DNA from: an uncultured Prevotella sp.
GTDB lineage: Bacteria; Bacteroidota; Bacteroidia; Bacteroidales; Bacteroidaceae
DNA: 64,000 bases
Reading direction: 5' to 3'
NCBI GenBank assembly: GCA_937922435.1
Contig: CAKZVT010000030.1
Span: forward strand, 62,001 to 126,000
The notes beneath the pieces were generated by a model, which did no database searches, had not been told where the DNA came from, and saw only the letters and a list, made by a program, of their open reading frames with translations. Both the position numbers and the translations under genes were made by a program. The number at the start of each line of letters is the position of its first letter. Within the stretch, counting starts at the first letter, position 1. Shown here piece by piece: positions 52,573 to 59,692 of this stretch.

Positions 52573-53490
52573 ATGGCAAACATTATATCAAAAGCGGCGA
52601 AGACCGCTTACAACACCGTCTTCCGCGCCGTACAGCGGTATGACCTCACACCGTGGGAGCACGAGCCCGACATGGCGAAACCTGTCTACGGAGTGTATCA
52701 TGTGTTCTGTGACAAAGGCTGGCGCGAGCTTGTCGCCGACCAGATTGGCCGCCTGAAAGCAGGCGGACTGTACGCCGTCACGCGGCGGCTTTACGTCAGT
52801 TGCATAGTGAAAGACCGCCAGGAGGCCGACGAACTGCTGCGTATGCTCGGTGAAGAGAAGGCGGAGCTTGTCTCCGTTGAGACCGACCCGATGAAGTTCG
52901 AGTACCCCGCCCTTGAGTTTCTAAGGGCTAAGAGCGTCGGGGAAGACTGCCTGCTGTACTATTTCCATACGAAAGGCGTGTCATATTACGGCGGCGACGA
53001 CCGTGACAGAAACTACCGCCGCTTCCGCCGCAACGTGGATGCGTGGCGGCACATGATGGAGTATTTTCTTTTCACCAAGTGGCAGGTGGCCGTCAATGTG
53101 CTGCAAGGCGGCTATGATACTTACGGCTGTTACCGCCTGCCTCCTTACCCCAAGCCTTATTATCTGTATGCAGGCAACTTCTGGTGGGTAAGCTCCGGCT
53201 ATGCGCGCCGCCTGCCGCCGTTCCCCAAGGAGCGCATTGCGACAGACCGCTTTTGGGCCGAAGAGTGGCTGTATTCGGCGTGTCCGCGCGACTTTTCGGC
53301 GTTTGACACGCTGGCCGACCTGTACTTCGTGCATATTGACGAAGCCCTTTATGCAGGCAGGAGGCTGCCTGTGGGCAAGTGGTTGAGGTTCGTAATGCGG
53401 TTCAATTGGGTAAAGACGCGCAAGCACTTGTTCAAGTTCGACTATAAGAAAAAGCGCCAGTTGTGCTACCAAGTGTTGCGCAAGGGGTGA
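52573..53490 (+). CDS. Polysaccharide-locus protein of unknown function (glycosyltransferase-like)
   Basis: 305 residues, no signal peptide, very basic C terminus (KTRKHLFKFDYKKKRQLCYQ). Notable motifs: VYGVYHVFCDKGW, CLLYYFHTKGVSYYGGDDRDR, YLYAGNFWWVSSGYARRLPP, RFWAEEWLYS. The FHTKG and GNFWW motifs recur in uncharacterised proteins of capsule and LPS loci and suggest a GT-A-like sugar transferase, but no classical DxD is obvious. It starts 5 bases after the GT4 gene, so co-transcribed. Confidence 0.65.
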   Translation: MANIISKAAKTAYNTVFRAVQRYDLTPWEHEPDMAKPVYGVYHVFCDKGWRELVADQIGRLKAGGLYAVTRRLYVSCIVKDRQEADELLRMLGEEKAELVSVETDPMKFEYPALEFLRAKSVGEDCLLYYFHTKGVSYYGGDDRDRNYRRFRRNVDAWRHMMEYFLFTKWQVAVNVLQGGYDTYGCYRLPPYPKPYYLYAGNFWWVSSGYARRLPPFPKERIATDRFWAEEWLYSACPRDFSAFDTLADLYFVHIDEALYAGRRLPVGKWLRFVMRFNWVKTRKHLFKFDYKKKRQLCYQVLRKG

Positions 53491-53524
53491 TGCCTGGTGT
53501 GCTGGCGGTGCATGCCGGCATGCC

Positions 53525-54967
53525 TTACGGCTTGCTTCGCCTGTGCTTAAGGTATTCGATACATTCGTCGAAGATGTGCACACGGGCAAGTTTCATCACG
53601 GCGGAGTATAGCGCCGCCACTACGGCTACGCGGCAAACCAGCAGCAGCCAGTGGTTGCCTATGCCACGGGTGAGCAGCCACGTCGCTGCCGTAACAGCCG
53701 CCGCTGCCAGCATGAACGGGCAGATGTCGCGCAGTACGTCGGTCATCCTTATGCCTGTAAGGCGGTGCAGGAAGTGTTGCCACAGGCCGAGCAGCAGGAT
53801 GTTGCTGGCTGAATAGGCTATGACCATTGTCATTATGCCGTACCGTGCGAACAGAAGTACGATGGCGAGCTGCACCAATATCTGCGCTATGTTGCACCAG
53901 AGGTAGATGTCGCTGCGTCCGCAGCTGATGGCGTGGTTCTGGTATATCGAGTAGAAGGGCATGAACGCTCCGCCGATGCACAGCACCCTGAGCAGCGGTA
54001 CGCTGCTGAGCCACTGCTCGTGTATGGTCACGAGGATGAACTCTTCGGCCACGATGGCCAGCCCGAACATTGCCGGGAATGAGAGCATCGCCATGAAGCG
54101 TGTCATCTTGCGGAACACCCTGCGCTCGCGTTCGCCGTCGTCGCTGATTTGCGCCATCACCGGCTGCGCCACCTGCGCCACCGTGCCGGTGAGGAACGAG
54201 TAGGCCATGGTGTTCCATTTGTTGGCCTGCGTGAAGTTGCCCACCGTCCGCATGGGGAACAGGCGGCCGAAGATGAACACCAGCAGGTTGCCGCTAAGCG
54301 TGTTGAGTATTGACGTGAAGAGGATTTTCACGCTGAATCCGAACATCCCTTTGATTGGCCGCAGGTCGATGCGCAGTGACGGATGCCACGGCGTGCAAAT
54401 GTAACGGCCTATGTTGACTACGGTGATGTAGATTACCTGCTGCCATGCGAGGCTCCAGTAGTCCATGCCGTTGAGGGCGAGGATTACGCCAGCCGTGCCC
54501 GAGGTCAGCAGTGCGGCGAAGCCTATCATGGTGCTTTGCTTCACCATGAGCCGCTTGAACATGTATGCGCTGTGGGCTATGCCGAGCGCGGATATGGGCA
54601 CGCAGAGGAATACGAACCTCGACACTTCTACGAGCGCGGGCTGGCGGAAGAAGCGCGCTATGAGCGGAGCGCAGAGGAAGAGGACGGCGTAAAGCGAGAA
54701 GCCTGCCAGCACGTTGAACCAGAAAACGGCGTTGTAGTCGCGCGGCGTGGGGGCTTTCATGTTGGTCAGCGCCTGCGTGAAGCCGAAGCTTTGCAGGTTG
54801 CCGGCTATGGTGGTGAATATCGCCAGCACGCCCACCATGCCGTAGTCGGACGGCGTAAGCAGCCGCCCGAGGAATATGCCGAACAGCAGGTTGAGCACCT
54901 GCGTGGTGCCGTTGTTTATCAACCCCCACATCAGTCCCTTGGCTGTTTTCTCCTTCAGATTGTCCAT
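53525..54967 (-). CDS. Polysaccharide flippase (MATE/Wzx superfamily)
   Basis: 480 residues from ATG 54967 (MDNLKEKTAKGLMWGLINNG). About 12-14 membrane segments. Family pattern: NLLFGIFLGRLLTPSDYGMVG at the start and LWQHFLHRLTGIRMTDVLRD near the end. It moves lipid-linked oligosaccharides across the inner membrane (Wzx role). An in-frame ATG at 55039 would add 24 residues across the promoter box and is rejected. It converges with the upstream glycosyltransferase block and diverges from licD. Confidence 0.9.
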   Translation of the reverse strand: MDNLKEKTAKGLMWGLINNGTTQVLNLLFGIFLGRLLTPSDYGMVGVLAIFTTIAGNLQSFGFTQALTNMKAPTPRDYNAVFWFNVLAGFSLYAVLFLCAPLIARFFRQPALVEVSRFVFLCVPISALGIAHSAYMFKRLMVKQSTMIGFAALLTSGTAGVILALNGMDYWSLAWQQVIYITVVNIGRYICTPWHPSLRIDLRPIKGMFGFSVKILFTSILNTLSGNLLVFIFGRLFPMRTVGNFTQANKWNTMAYSFLTGTVAQVAQPVMAQISDDGERERRVFRKMTRFMAMLSFPAMFGLAIVAEEFILVTIHEQWLSSVPLLRVLCIGGAFMPFYSIYQNHAISCGRSDIYLWCNIAQILVQLAIVLLFARYGIMTMVIAYSASNILLLGLWQHFLHRLTGIRMTDVLRDICPFMLAAAAVTAATWLLTRGIGNHWLLLVCRVAVVAALYSAVMKLARVHIFDECIEYLKHRRSKP

Positions 54968-54973
54968 TTGACG

Positions 54974-54982
54974 GCAAAGGTA
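54974..54982 (-). promoter_or_regulatory. -7 element TACCTTTGC for the flippase gene
   Basis: Minus-strand TACCTTTGC ends 7 bases before ATG 54967, so the transcript would be leaderless or nearly so. Confidence 0.6.
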
Positions 54983-55057
54983 CTGCAAAATTCCGATTGA
55001 CAGAAGTGAAATCGCAATTGTTTTCGCCTTGATTGCCATGCTGTTGCGTGGCGTTTT

Positions 55058-55182
55058 GTAACCGCTTGGCTGCCAATGTGTTACGGACGGGCTTGCAAAA
55101 GGTGGCCTTTCGCCGTGTAAAAGGTGGCCTTTTAGGGGCTGAAAGACGGCCTTTTACAACGCGAAAGATGGTTTTTCGCATA
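55058..55182 (-). repeat. Composite 22-mer element, copy 9 (minus orientation)
   Basis: A complete terminal palindrome at 55058-55084: GTAAC-cgc-TTGG-ctg-CCAA-tgt-GTTAC. After a 10-base linker, four units follow at 55095, 55117, 55139 and 55161. It lies between the divergent flippase and licD genes and is the clearest example of the terminal palindrome. Confidence 0.87.
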
Positions 55183-55190
55183 ATTATTGC

Positions 55191-55199
55191 TATCTTTGC
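55191..55199 (+). promoter_or_regulatory. -7 element TATCTTTGC for licD
   Basis: TATCTTTGC, 50 bases before the licD start and 9 bases after the composite element. Confidence 0.6.
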
Positions 55200-55248
55200 A
55201 TACCCATGCAGGCAGCCCGGCGGCATCATGCCGGGCGCATGGCAGACA

Positions 55249-56043
55249 ATGGAAGATATGAGACGGATAAATGACATAAAGGAACTACGCGGCGTGCAGC
55301 TCGGCATACTTGACGACATCCACGCTTTTTGCACGGCCTGCGGCCTGCGTTACTTCCTGGCGTGCGGCACGCTTATCGGAGCCGTGCGCCACAAGGGGTA
55401 CATCCCTTGGGACGACGATGTAGACCTGTACATGCCGCGCGAGGACTACGAACGCTTCATCAGCACGTTCAAGAGCGCGTCGGGCAATTGCCGCGTGCTC
55501 GACCCGAAGAGGGAGAAGCACTACATGTACACCTTCGCCAAGGTGGTGGATACGCGCACGCTGCTTGTAGAACCCGAGAACGAGGGATACCGCATCGGGG
55601 TCTACGTCGACGTGTTCCCGGTCGACTATGTGACCGACGACAAGGCCGGGCAGCGCCGACTGTTCAAGCGCAAGCGGCTGCTGTATAAGATAAGAAGGTG
55701 CAAGAAGTCGAAAAACGTTTACCTGAAGTCGGCCCTTGCATTCTGGTGCTACCGCCTGCTGCCCGTCTCCGTGGGCATGCTCGACCGTCTGCTGCGCCGC
55801 ATGACGGTGCGCCGCGAGCCTACGTCGACCGTTGCCAACCTGTCTGAAGCCGGTCCTGCGGCACGCTCGTGGATGCCTGCCGCCGATATAGAGGGCAGCG
55901 TCGACATACTGTTTGAGGGACGGATGTACAAGACTATGGTAGGTTACGAGGATTACCTGCGCCGTACATACGGCGACTACATGAAGCTGCCGCCCGTAGA
56001 GCAGCGCGTCACCCACACCTTCGAGGCGTACTGGCTGGATTAG
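55249..56043 (+). CDS. licD: LicD-family phosphotransferase
   Basis: 264 residues from ATG 55249 (MEDMRRINDIKELRGVQL); ATG 55258 is an alternative. LicD marks: YFLACGTLIGAVRHKGYIPWDDDVDLYM (split: GTLIGAVRHKG and PWDDDVDLYMPREDYERF), with the paired Asp residues of the nucleotidyltransferase fold. LicD proteins transfer phosphocholine or similar phospho-groups from a CDP carrier to surface sugars. The neighbouring LicC-like fusion could supply the CDP-linked donor. It converges with the opine-dehydrogenase-family gene (3-base gap). Confidence 0.88.
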   Translation: MEDMRRINDIKELRGVQLGILDDIHAFCTACGLRYFLACGTLIGAVRHKGYIPWDDDVDLYMPREDYERFISTFKSASGNCRVLDPKREKHYMYTFAKVVDTRTLLVEPENEGYRIGVYVDVFPVDYVTDDKAGQRRLFKRKRLLYKIRRCKKSKNVYLKSALAFWCYRLLPVSVGMLDRLLRRMTVRREPTSTVANLSEAGPAARSWMPAADIEGSVDILFEGRMYKTMVGYEDYLRRTYGDYMKLPPVEQRVTHTFEAYWLD

Positions 56044-56046
56044 CGT

Positions 56047-57066
56047 TCAACGCCTTCCGTCCTGTCGGACGAAAGACATGCCCCATTCATAGACCTTGTC
56101 AATGACCGGCACAGGCACGCCTTTGTCGTGAGCCAGGCGGTGTATGATGCCCAGTCCGTAGGGAAAGTCCTCCGTGAAATAGCGGCTGTTGAAGTCGGGA
56201 ACGTAGCCTCTGCCGTGTTCGGCCATCGGTGCAGGTATGCCCTTGAACGCCTTGATGGAGCGCAGCTTGGCGGCAAGCGATGCGTCGTCGCTGCTCTCGT
56301 AATAGTCGAGTACGGTCGGTATGCAGCCACGTCTTACGGGCAGTGTGCCGAGAAGTGCCTGCAGCTCGCCGTCCATGGCGATGTAAAGGCGTGCCGCCTG
56401 CTCGTCCCATTCTTCGTAGAACATCGGCACGCGGCTGTACACCGTGCCTTCGCGCCATCCGCTCCACAGGCTGTACAGGCGCGCAGGGTGCAGCAACGGG
56501 TTGCTGTTCGTCAGGCTTACTTCGTACATGTTGCCGGCCAACCGCACTGGAGTGGCCAGCATCCGCTCCATTTCCTGCCTGAAACTTTCCGTTTCCTTGA
56601 TGCCTTCCACGCCCATGCACAGCTCCTTCTTGTATCCGAGCAGTGACGCGCGGCGGCCGTATTCGGTGGTGCGTGCGATGAAAGGCACGCGCTGGAAGCC
56701 GAACAGCGGTGTGCCGGCAGGCAGCCGTTTGCGTGCCTCGAAGTAGAAACCCGTGCTCGACACCACGCTGCCTACTGCAGTGCCGCTGTCCAAATACGGG
56801 CGTATTTCGTCGAGTGTGGAGCCGATTGACCACCCCGGAAGGCACATTATAACAGTATCGCAGCCTGCCACAACGTCGGCCGGACGCGACGAAACGCGCG
56901 CCAGGAGGCCGGTAAGAGCGGCGCCGTCGGGCGTGTCAATGGTTATGGCTGGCTGCCAACGTTCCGGCCTTCGGGTAAGAATCCTTACCTCGTCGGCTTC
57001 CCTTGAGGCTATGAAGCCTGCCATGACGTGCCCCAGGTTGCCGCCTCCGCAAATGCAAATCTTCAT
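56047..57066 (-). CDS. NAD/NADP octopine/nopaline dehydrogenase family protein
   Basis: 339 residues. N-terminal Rossmann fold ICICGGGNLGHVMAGFIASR (residues 3-22), VIMCLPGWSIGSTLDEI, and the C-terminal helical domain of opine dehydrogenases with the NSNPLLHPARLYSLWSGW stretch, in which the His is the expected catalytic residue. The family joins an amino acid and a 2-keto acid reductively. In surface-polysaccharide loci, members have been proposed to make unusual amine-acid decorations. It follows the fusion gene by 28 bases on the same strand, so shared transcription is likely. Confidence 0.87.
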   Translation of the reverse strand: MKICICGGGNLGHVMAGFIASREADEVRILTRRPERWQPAITIDTPDGAALTGLLARVSSRPADVVAGCDTVIMCLPGWSIGSTLDEIRPYLDSGTAVGSVVSSTGFYFEARKRLPAGTPLFGFQRVPFIARTTEYGRRASLLGYKKELCMGVEGIKETESFRQEMERMLATPVRLAGNMYEVSLTNSNPLLHPARLYSLWSGWREGTVYSRVPMFYEEWDEQAARLYIAMDGELQALLGTLPVRRGCIPTVLDYYESSDDASLAAKLRSIKAFKGIPAPMAEHGRGYVPDFNSRYFTEDFPYGLGIIHRLAHDKGVPVPVIDKVYEWGMSFVRQDGRR

Positions 57067-57094
57067 ATAATATAATGTGAAATGGCGTGAGCCG

Positions 57095-58906
57095 TCATAG
57101 TGAAAGCAGCGCGTCGACGAGGCGGTCGTTGTCGGCCGTGCCGCGCACTGACACCCTGATGAAGTTGAGTCCGCGCATTCCGGTCTTCGTGTCGCAGTCT
57201 TTAATCATTATGTTGAACTGCGCGAGCAGTATTTTCGACAGCTCGTGCGACGTGAAGCGGCCTGTTATGGCGCAGCAGAAGTAGTTTGCCTGCGATGGAA
57301 GCACCCTCAGCCAGCTTACCTCTTGCAGCCGTTTGCGGAAGCGTGCGCGCTCTATGACGAACTTGCGGCAGGCTTCACGGTAGGCGGCCTGGTACTTGTT
57401 GAATATCTGCATGTAAAATTCTGCGAACGAGTTGATGTTCCAGATGCTTACGTCTTTCTTTATCCTGTCTATCAGCTGGCCGTCGGCCGACGCGAGTATG
57501 CCAAGCCGCAGCCCCGGCACTCCGAACGACTTGGATATGCTCTTGACGACGACGAGGTTGGGATTGGCCGCGAGCACGGCGTCGTCGAGCAGCGTGTTGT
57601 GCTCGAAGTCGTCGCTGAAGTCGACAAACGACTCGTCCACTACGAGCGTCACTCCGCGTTCTCCGCACCACCGGCAGAGGCGCTTCACGTCGTCTGTGGG
57701 TATGAAGTTGCCCGTAGGGTTGTCGGGATTGATTAGCAGCAGGCGGCTGATGTCCTTGCCGTCGAAGTGCTCCATGAGGTCGTCGGCGGTGTAGCTGAAG
57801 TCGGCGTTGCGCGGAGTGAAGGCTACGATGCCGTCCTTGTCGAGGCGGTTGGGGTATTCCTCGAACGTGGGGTAGACCACTCCCGTCTTGCCGTCGGCGT
57901 GCTCCATGAGGCTCTTGATTAGCTCCGCCGCGCCGTTGCCGGCCACGATGTGCCGTCCGGCGACGCCGAAGCACTTGCCTGCCAGCATCGAGTTGACGTA
58001 CATGCCTGAAGGATATTCGGTGAGCAGGGTGTCGAAGTTGGCCTTCATCTCGGCCTTCATCTGCTCTGTAGGGAAGTAGGGGTTTACCAGGTAGCAGAAG
58101 TCTGTCATCTTGGGGAAGCGCCAGTGCCCTCCGTAGCGGAAGTTGTAGCGGCGCAGCATCTCCTCGCCTTCGGCGAAGATGGTCTCCGCTATGTCAAGGT
58201 CTTGCACGTCGTCAATCTCGTACCACTTCTCCGTCCCTACGGGAAGAGCCTTCAGGTCGCTGTTGTCGAGCAGCGTTATGACGCGCAGCACCTGCTCGTA
58301 ATACTCGTTGTTGCCCAGCGCCTTGCAGTATGCGTCGAGGAAAGGCACGTACTTGTTGGCCGAGAACGAGCGGCTGAACTTGTATATGTTGACCGTCTTG
58401 TAGTAATGTTCCGTGTCCTCGAAGCGGAACGCTTTTTTGGGCACGAAGTTCACAATGTTGCGCTCTTCGTCAATCCTTACCATCGTGCCGTCCATCCACG
58501 ACTCGTACTTAGCCACCAAAGCCACGTTGGGATGGCTGTCTTCGAGGGCCAAGGGCAGCATCCTGTCGGAGAATATGAGGTCTGATTCAATCAGCAGCGT
58601 GTCGTCCTCGCACAGCTTGTCCTTGGCAAGCCACAGCGAGTATATGTTGTTGGTGCGGTCGTACACGGGGTTGTCTACATACTCGATGGCGAGCTTTCCG
58701 CCATGCGTGGCGTCGATGTGGGCCTTCAGTTCGCCGCCCTTGTAACCCGTCACAATGACGACACGGTTCAGTCCGAGCCGCGAGAGCTGCTCCAGCGTGC
58801 GGTCGATGAGCCTCACGCCGTTCACCTTTACCATGCACTTGGTGTTGTCCCTGGTGTAGTCGCCGAGCCTGCGGCCCATCCCGGCCGCCAGTATTATTGC
58901 CTGCAT
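57095..58906 (-). CDS. Bifunctional LicC-like nucleotidyltransferase / class I-II aminotransferase-fold protein
   Basis: 603 residues, a fusion. Residues about 1-235: NTP-transferase (AIILAAGMGRRLGDYTRDNTKCM), similar to CTP:phosphocholine cytidylyltransferase LicC. Residues about 245-603: PLP enzyme of fold type I with the cofactor Lys in VVKSISKSFGVPGLRLGIL, VDESFVDFSDDF, and substrate elements INPDNPTGNFIP. This half resembles HisC and the threonine-phosphate decarboxylase CobD. A plausible reaction pair is formation of a phospho-amine and its activation as a CDP derivative for LicD. Which substrate is used cannot be told from sequence. Confidence 0.85.
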   Translation of the reverse strand: MQAIILAAGMGRRLGDYTRDNTKCMVKVNGVRLIDRTLEQLSRLGLNRVVIVTGYKGGELKAHIDATHGGKLAIEYVDNPVYDRTNNIYSLWLAKDKLCEDDTLLIESDLIFSDRMLPLALEDSHPNVALVAKYESWMDGTMVRIDEERNIVNFVPKKAFRFEDTEHYYKTVNIYKFSRSFSANKYVPFLDAYCKALGNNEYYEQVLRVITLLDNSDLKALPVGTEKWYEIDDVQDLDIAETIFAEGEEMLRRYNFRYGGHWRFPKMTDFCYLVNPYFPTEQMKAEMKANFDTLLTEYPSGMYVNSMLAGKCFGVAGRHIVAGNGAAELIKSLMEHADGKTGVVYPTFEEYPNRLDKDGIVAFTPRNADFSYTADDLMEHFDGKDISRLLLINPDNPTGNFIPTDDVKRLCRWCGERGVTLVVDESFVDFSDDFEHNTLLDDAVLAANPNLVVVKSISKSFGVPGLRLGILASADGQLIDRIKKDVSIWNINSFAEFYMQIFNKYQAAYREACRKFVIERARFRKRLQEVSWLRVLPSQANYFCCAITGRFTSHELSKILLAQFNIMIKDCDTKTGMRGLNFIRVSVRGTADNDRLVDALLSL

Positions 58907-58967
58907 AATGGTTGGTTGTTTGCCGCCGCGTGTCCGTCCGTAGGGCGGCGCGGCTGTTGTTACAAGT

Positions 58968-58976
58968 GCAAAGATA
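58968..58976 (-). promoter_or_regulatory. -7 element TATCTTTGC for the fusion gene and opine dehydrogenase gene
   Basis: Minus-strand TATCTTTGC about 62 bases before the fusion gene's start. Confidence 0.55.
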
Positions 58977-59076
58977 CTTATTTTTACCGTTATAACGCAT
59001 TGCCGGCGTTAAAAGTTTCGGTCGGCCGCGGTGCCGCCGGCCGCCGGTAGGATTGCCGTACCGTGTCGGGCGTTTT

Positions 59077-59164
59077 GCAAAAGGTGGCCTTTTACAACGC
59101 AAAAGGCCACCTTTTGGAGTGTAAAAGACGGTCTTTCGCATTGTAAAAGACGGCCTTTTGCGCA
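59077..59164 (+). repeat. Composite 22-mer element, copy 10 (terminal part degraded)
   Basis: Four units at 59077, 59099, 59121 and 59143 in exact 22-bp phase. The terminal palindrome that should follow is barely recognisable at 59165-59190. It lies between divergent genes and 46 bases from an inverted repeat. Confidence 0.78.
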
Positions 59165-59209
59165 GCCCTTTGTTTACGGGCGTTTCACGGGGGATGTGTT
59201 TTTAGTTGA

Positions 59210-59309
59210 GGATTGAGAGTTGAGAATGGAGAATTGTGATTACCATTGACGCTTGAAAGCCGGTAGGGGTAATCATAATTCTCCATTCTCAACTCTCCAT
59301 TCTCAATCC
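59210..59309. repeat. Inverted repeat with GATTACC/GGTAATC core, copy 1
   Basis: Left arm 59210-59244 (GGATTGAGAGTTGAGAATGG ... GTGATTACC), right arm 59268-59309 (GGTAATCATAATTCTCC ... CTCAATCC), centre CGCTTGAAAGCCGGTAGG. The centre and the inner 17 bases are shared with the element at 63504-63609. Confidence 0.8.
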
Positions 59310-59324
59310 GCTTGCCTTGCAAGT

Positions 59325-59501
59325 GCAAAAAGAATGCGCCGCAACTCTTCACGAGCTGCGGCGCATCAAAAATATGTTTAACTAAAAAACCTTTTCGATT
59401 CGAAAGACAGCCTCACGGCTCCCTTTGTCATCCTAAATAATCATGAAAACTTTACCTTAAACTAATACTATTTACTAACCTAAACAATTTATTAACCTTT
59501 T
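59325..59501 (-). ncRNA. Candidate short transcript with 17-codon ORF and intrinsic terminator
   Basis: On the minus strand: promoter TTG-N20-TACCTTTGC (box at 59508-59516), predicted start near 59501, and after about 140 bases a strong terminator: ATGCGCCGCA - loop - TGCGGCGCAT (59334-59366) followed by TCTTTTT. It could be a small RNA or a mini-mRNA for the peptide at 59378-59431. No match to a family I can name. No longer gene fits on this strand between here and the fusion gene. Confidence 0.6.
59378..59431 (-). CDS. Possible 17-residue peptide
   Basis: ATG 59431 to TAA 59378 encodes MTKGAVRLSFESKRFFS, a small basic peptide, immediately before the terminator of the short transcript. ATTTAGG stands directly before the start, so spacing for ribosome binding is poor; a three-codon ATG ATT ATT TAG precedes and ends at this start. 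The peptide could be a leader peptide, a tiny protein or a chance frame. It is included because promoter, frame and terminator line up. Confidence 0.35.
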   Translation of the reverse strand: MTKGAVRLSFESKRFFS

Positions 59502-59507
59502 GACGAT

Positions 59508-59516
59508 GCAAAGGTA
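59508..59516 (-). promoter_or_regulatory. -7 element TACCTTTGC of the short transcript
   Basis: Minus-strand TACCTTTGC preceded 20 bases upstream by TTGACA-like sequence, the best promoter match on this strand in the gap. Confidence 0.6.
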
Positions 59517-59630
59517 CAACGAAAATGCGTCCGTGTCAATACTTTCATGTGTGTTTTTGATATCTTAACAGCTTTTCTTGATACAAATCAATAACTTGTG
59601 TGCGCAAACAGCGATTAAAATGCCCTGATA

Positions 59631-59663
59631 TTTGGAAAAATGCGTTATTTGTTTTACTTTTGC
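59631..59663 (+). promoter_or_regulatory. Promoter of the GT4/GT2 pair
   Basis: TTTG at 59631-59634, 20-base spacer, TACTTTTGC at 59655-59663, 30 bases before the GT4 start. Confidence 0.7.
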
Positions 59664-59692
59664 GTAAGTTTAGGATAATGACTTGACATACG

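Noticed and set aside
57095..58906. Fusion protein as an artefact of a missed stop between two genes
   Set aside because: The frame is continuous over both domains and lengths match a genuine two-domain family seen in other Bacteroidetes loci.
59440..59460. Plus-strand mini-frame ATG AAA ACT TTA CCT TAA
   Set aside because: It is only five codons and lies antisense to the better supported short transcript, with no promoter on this strand.
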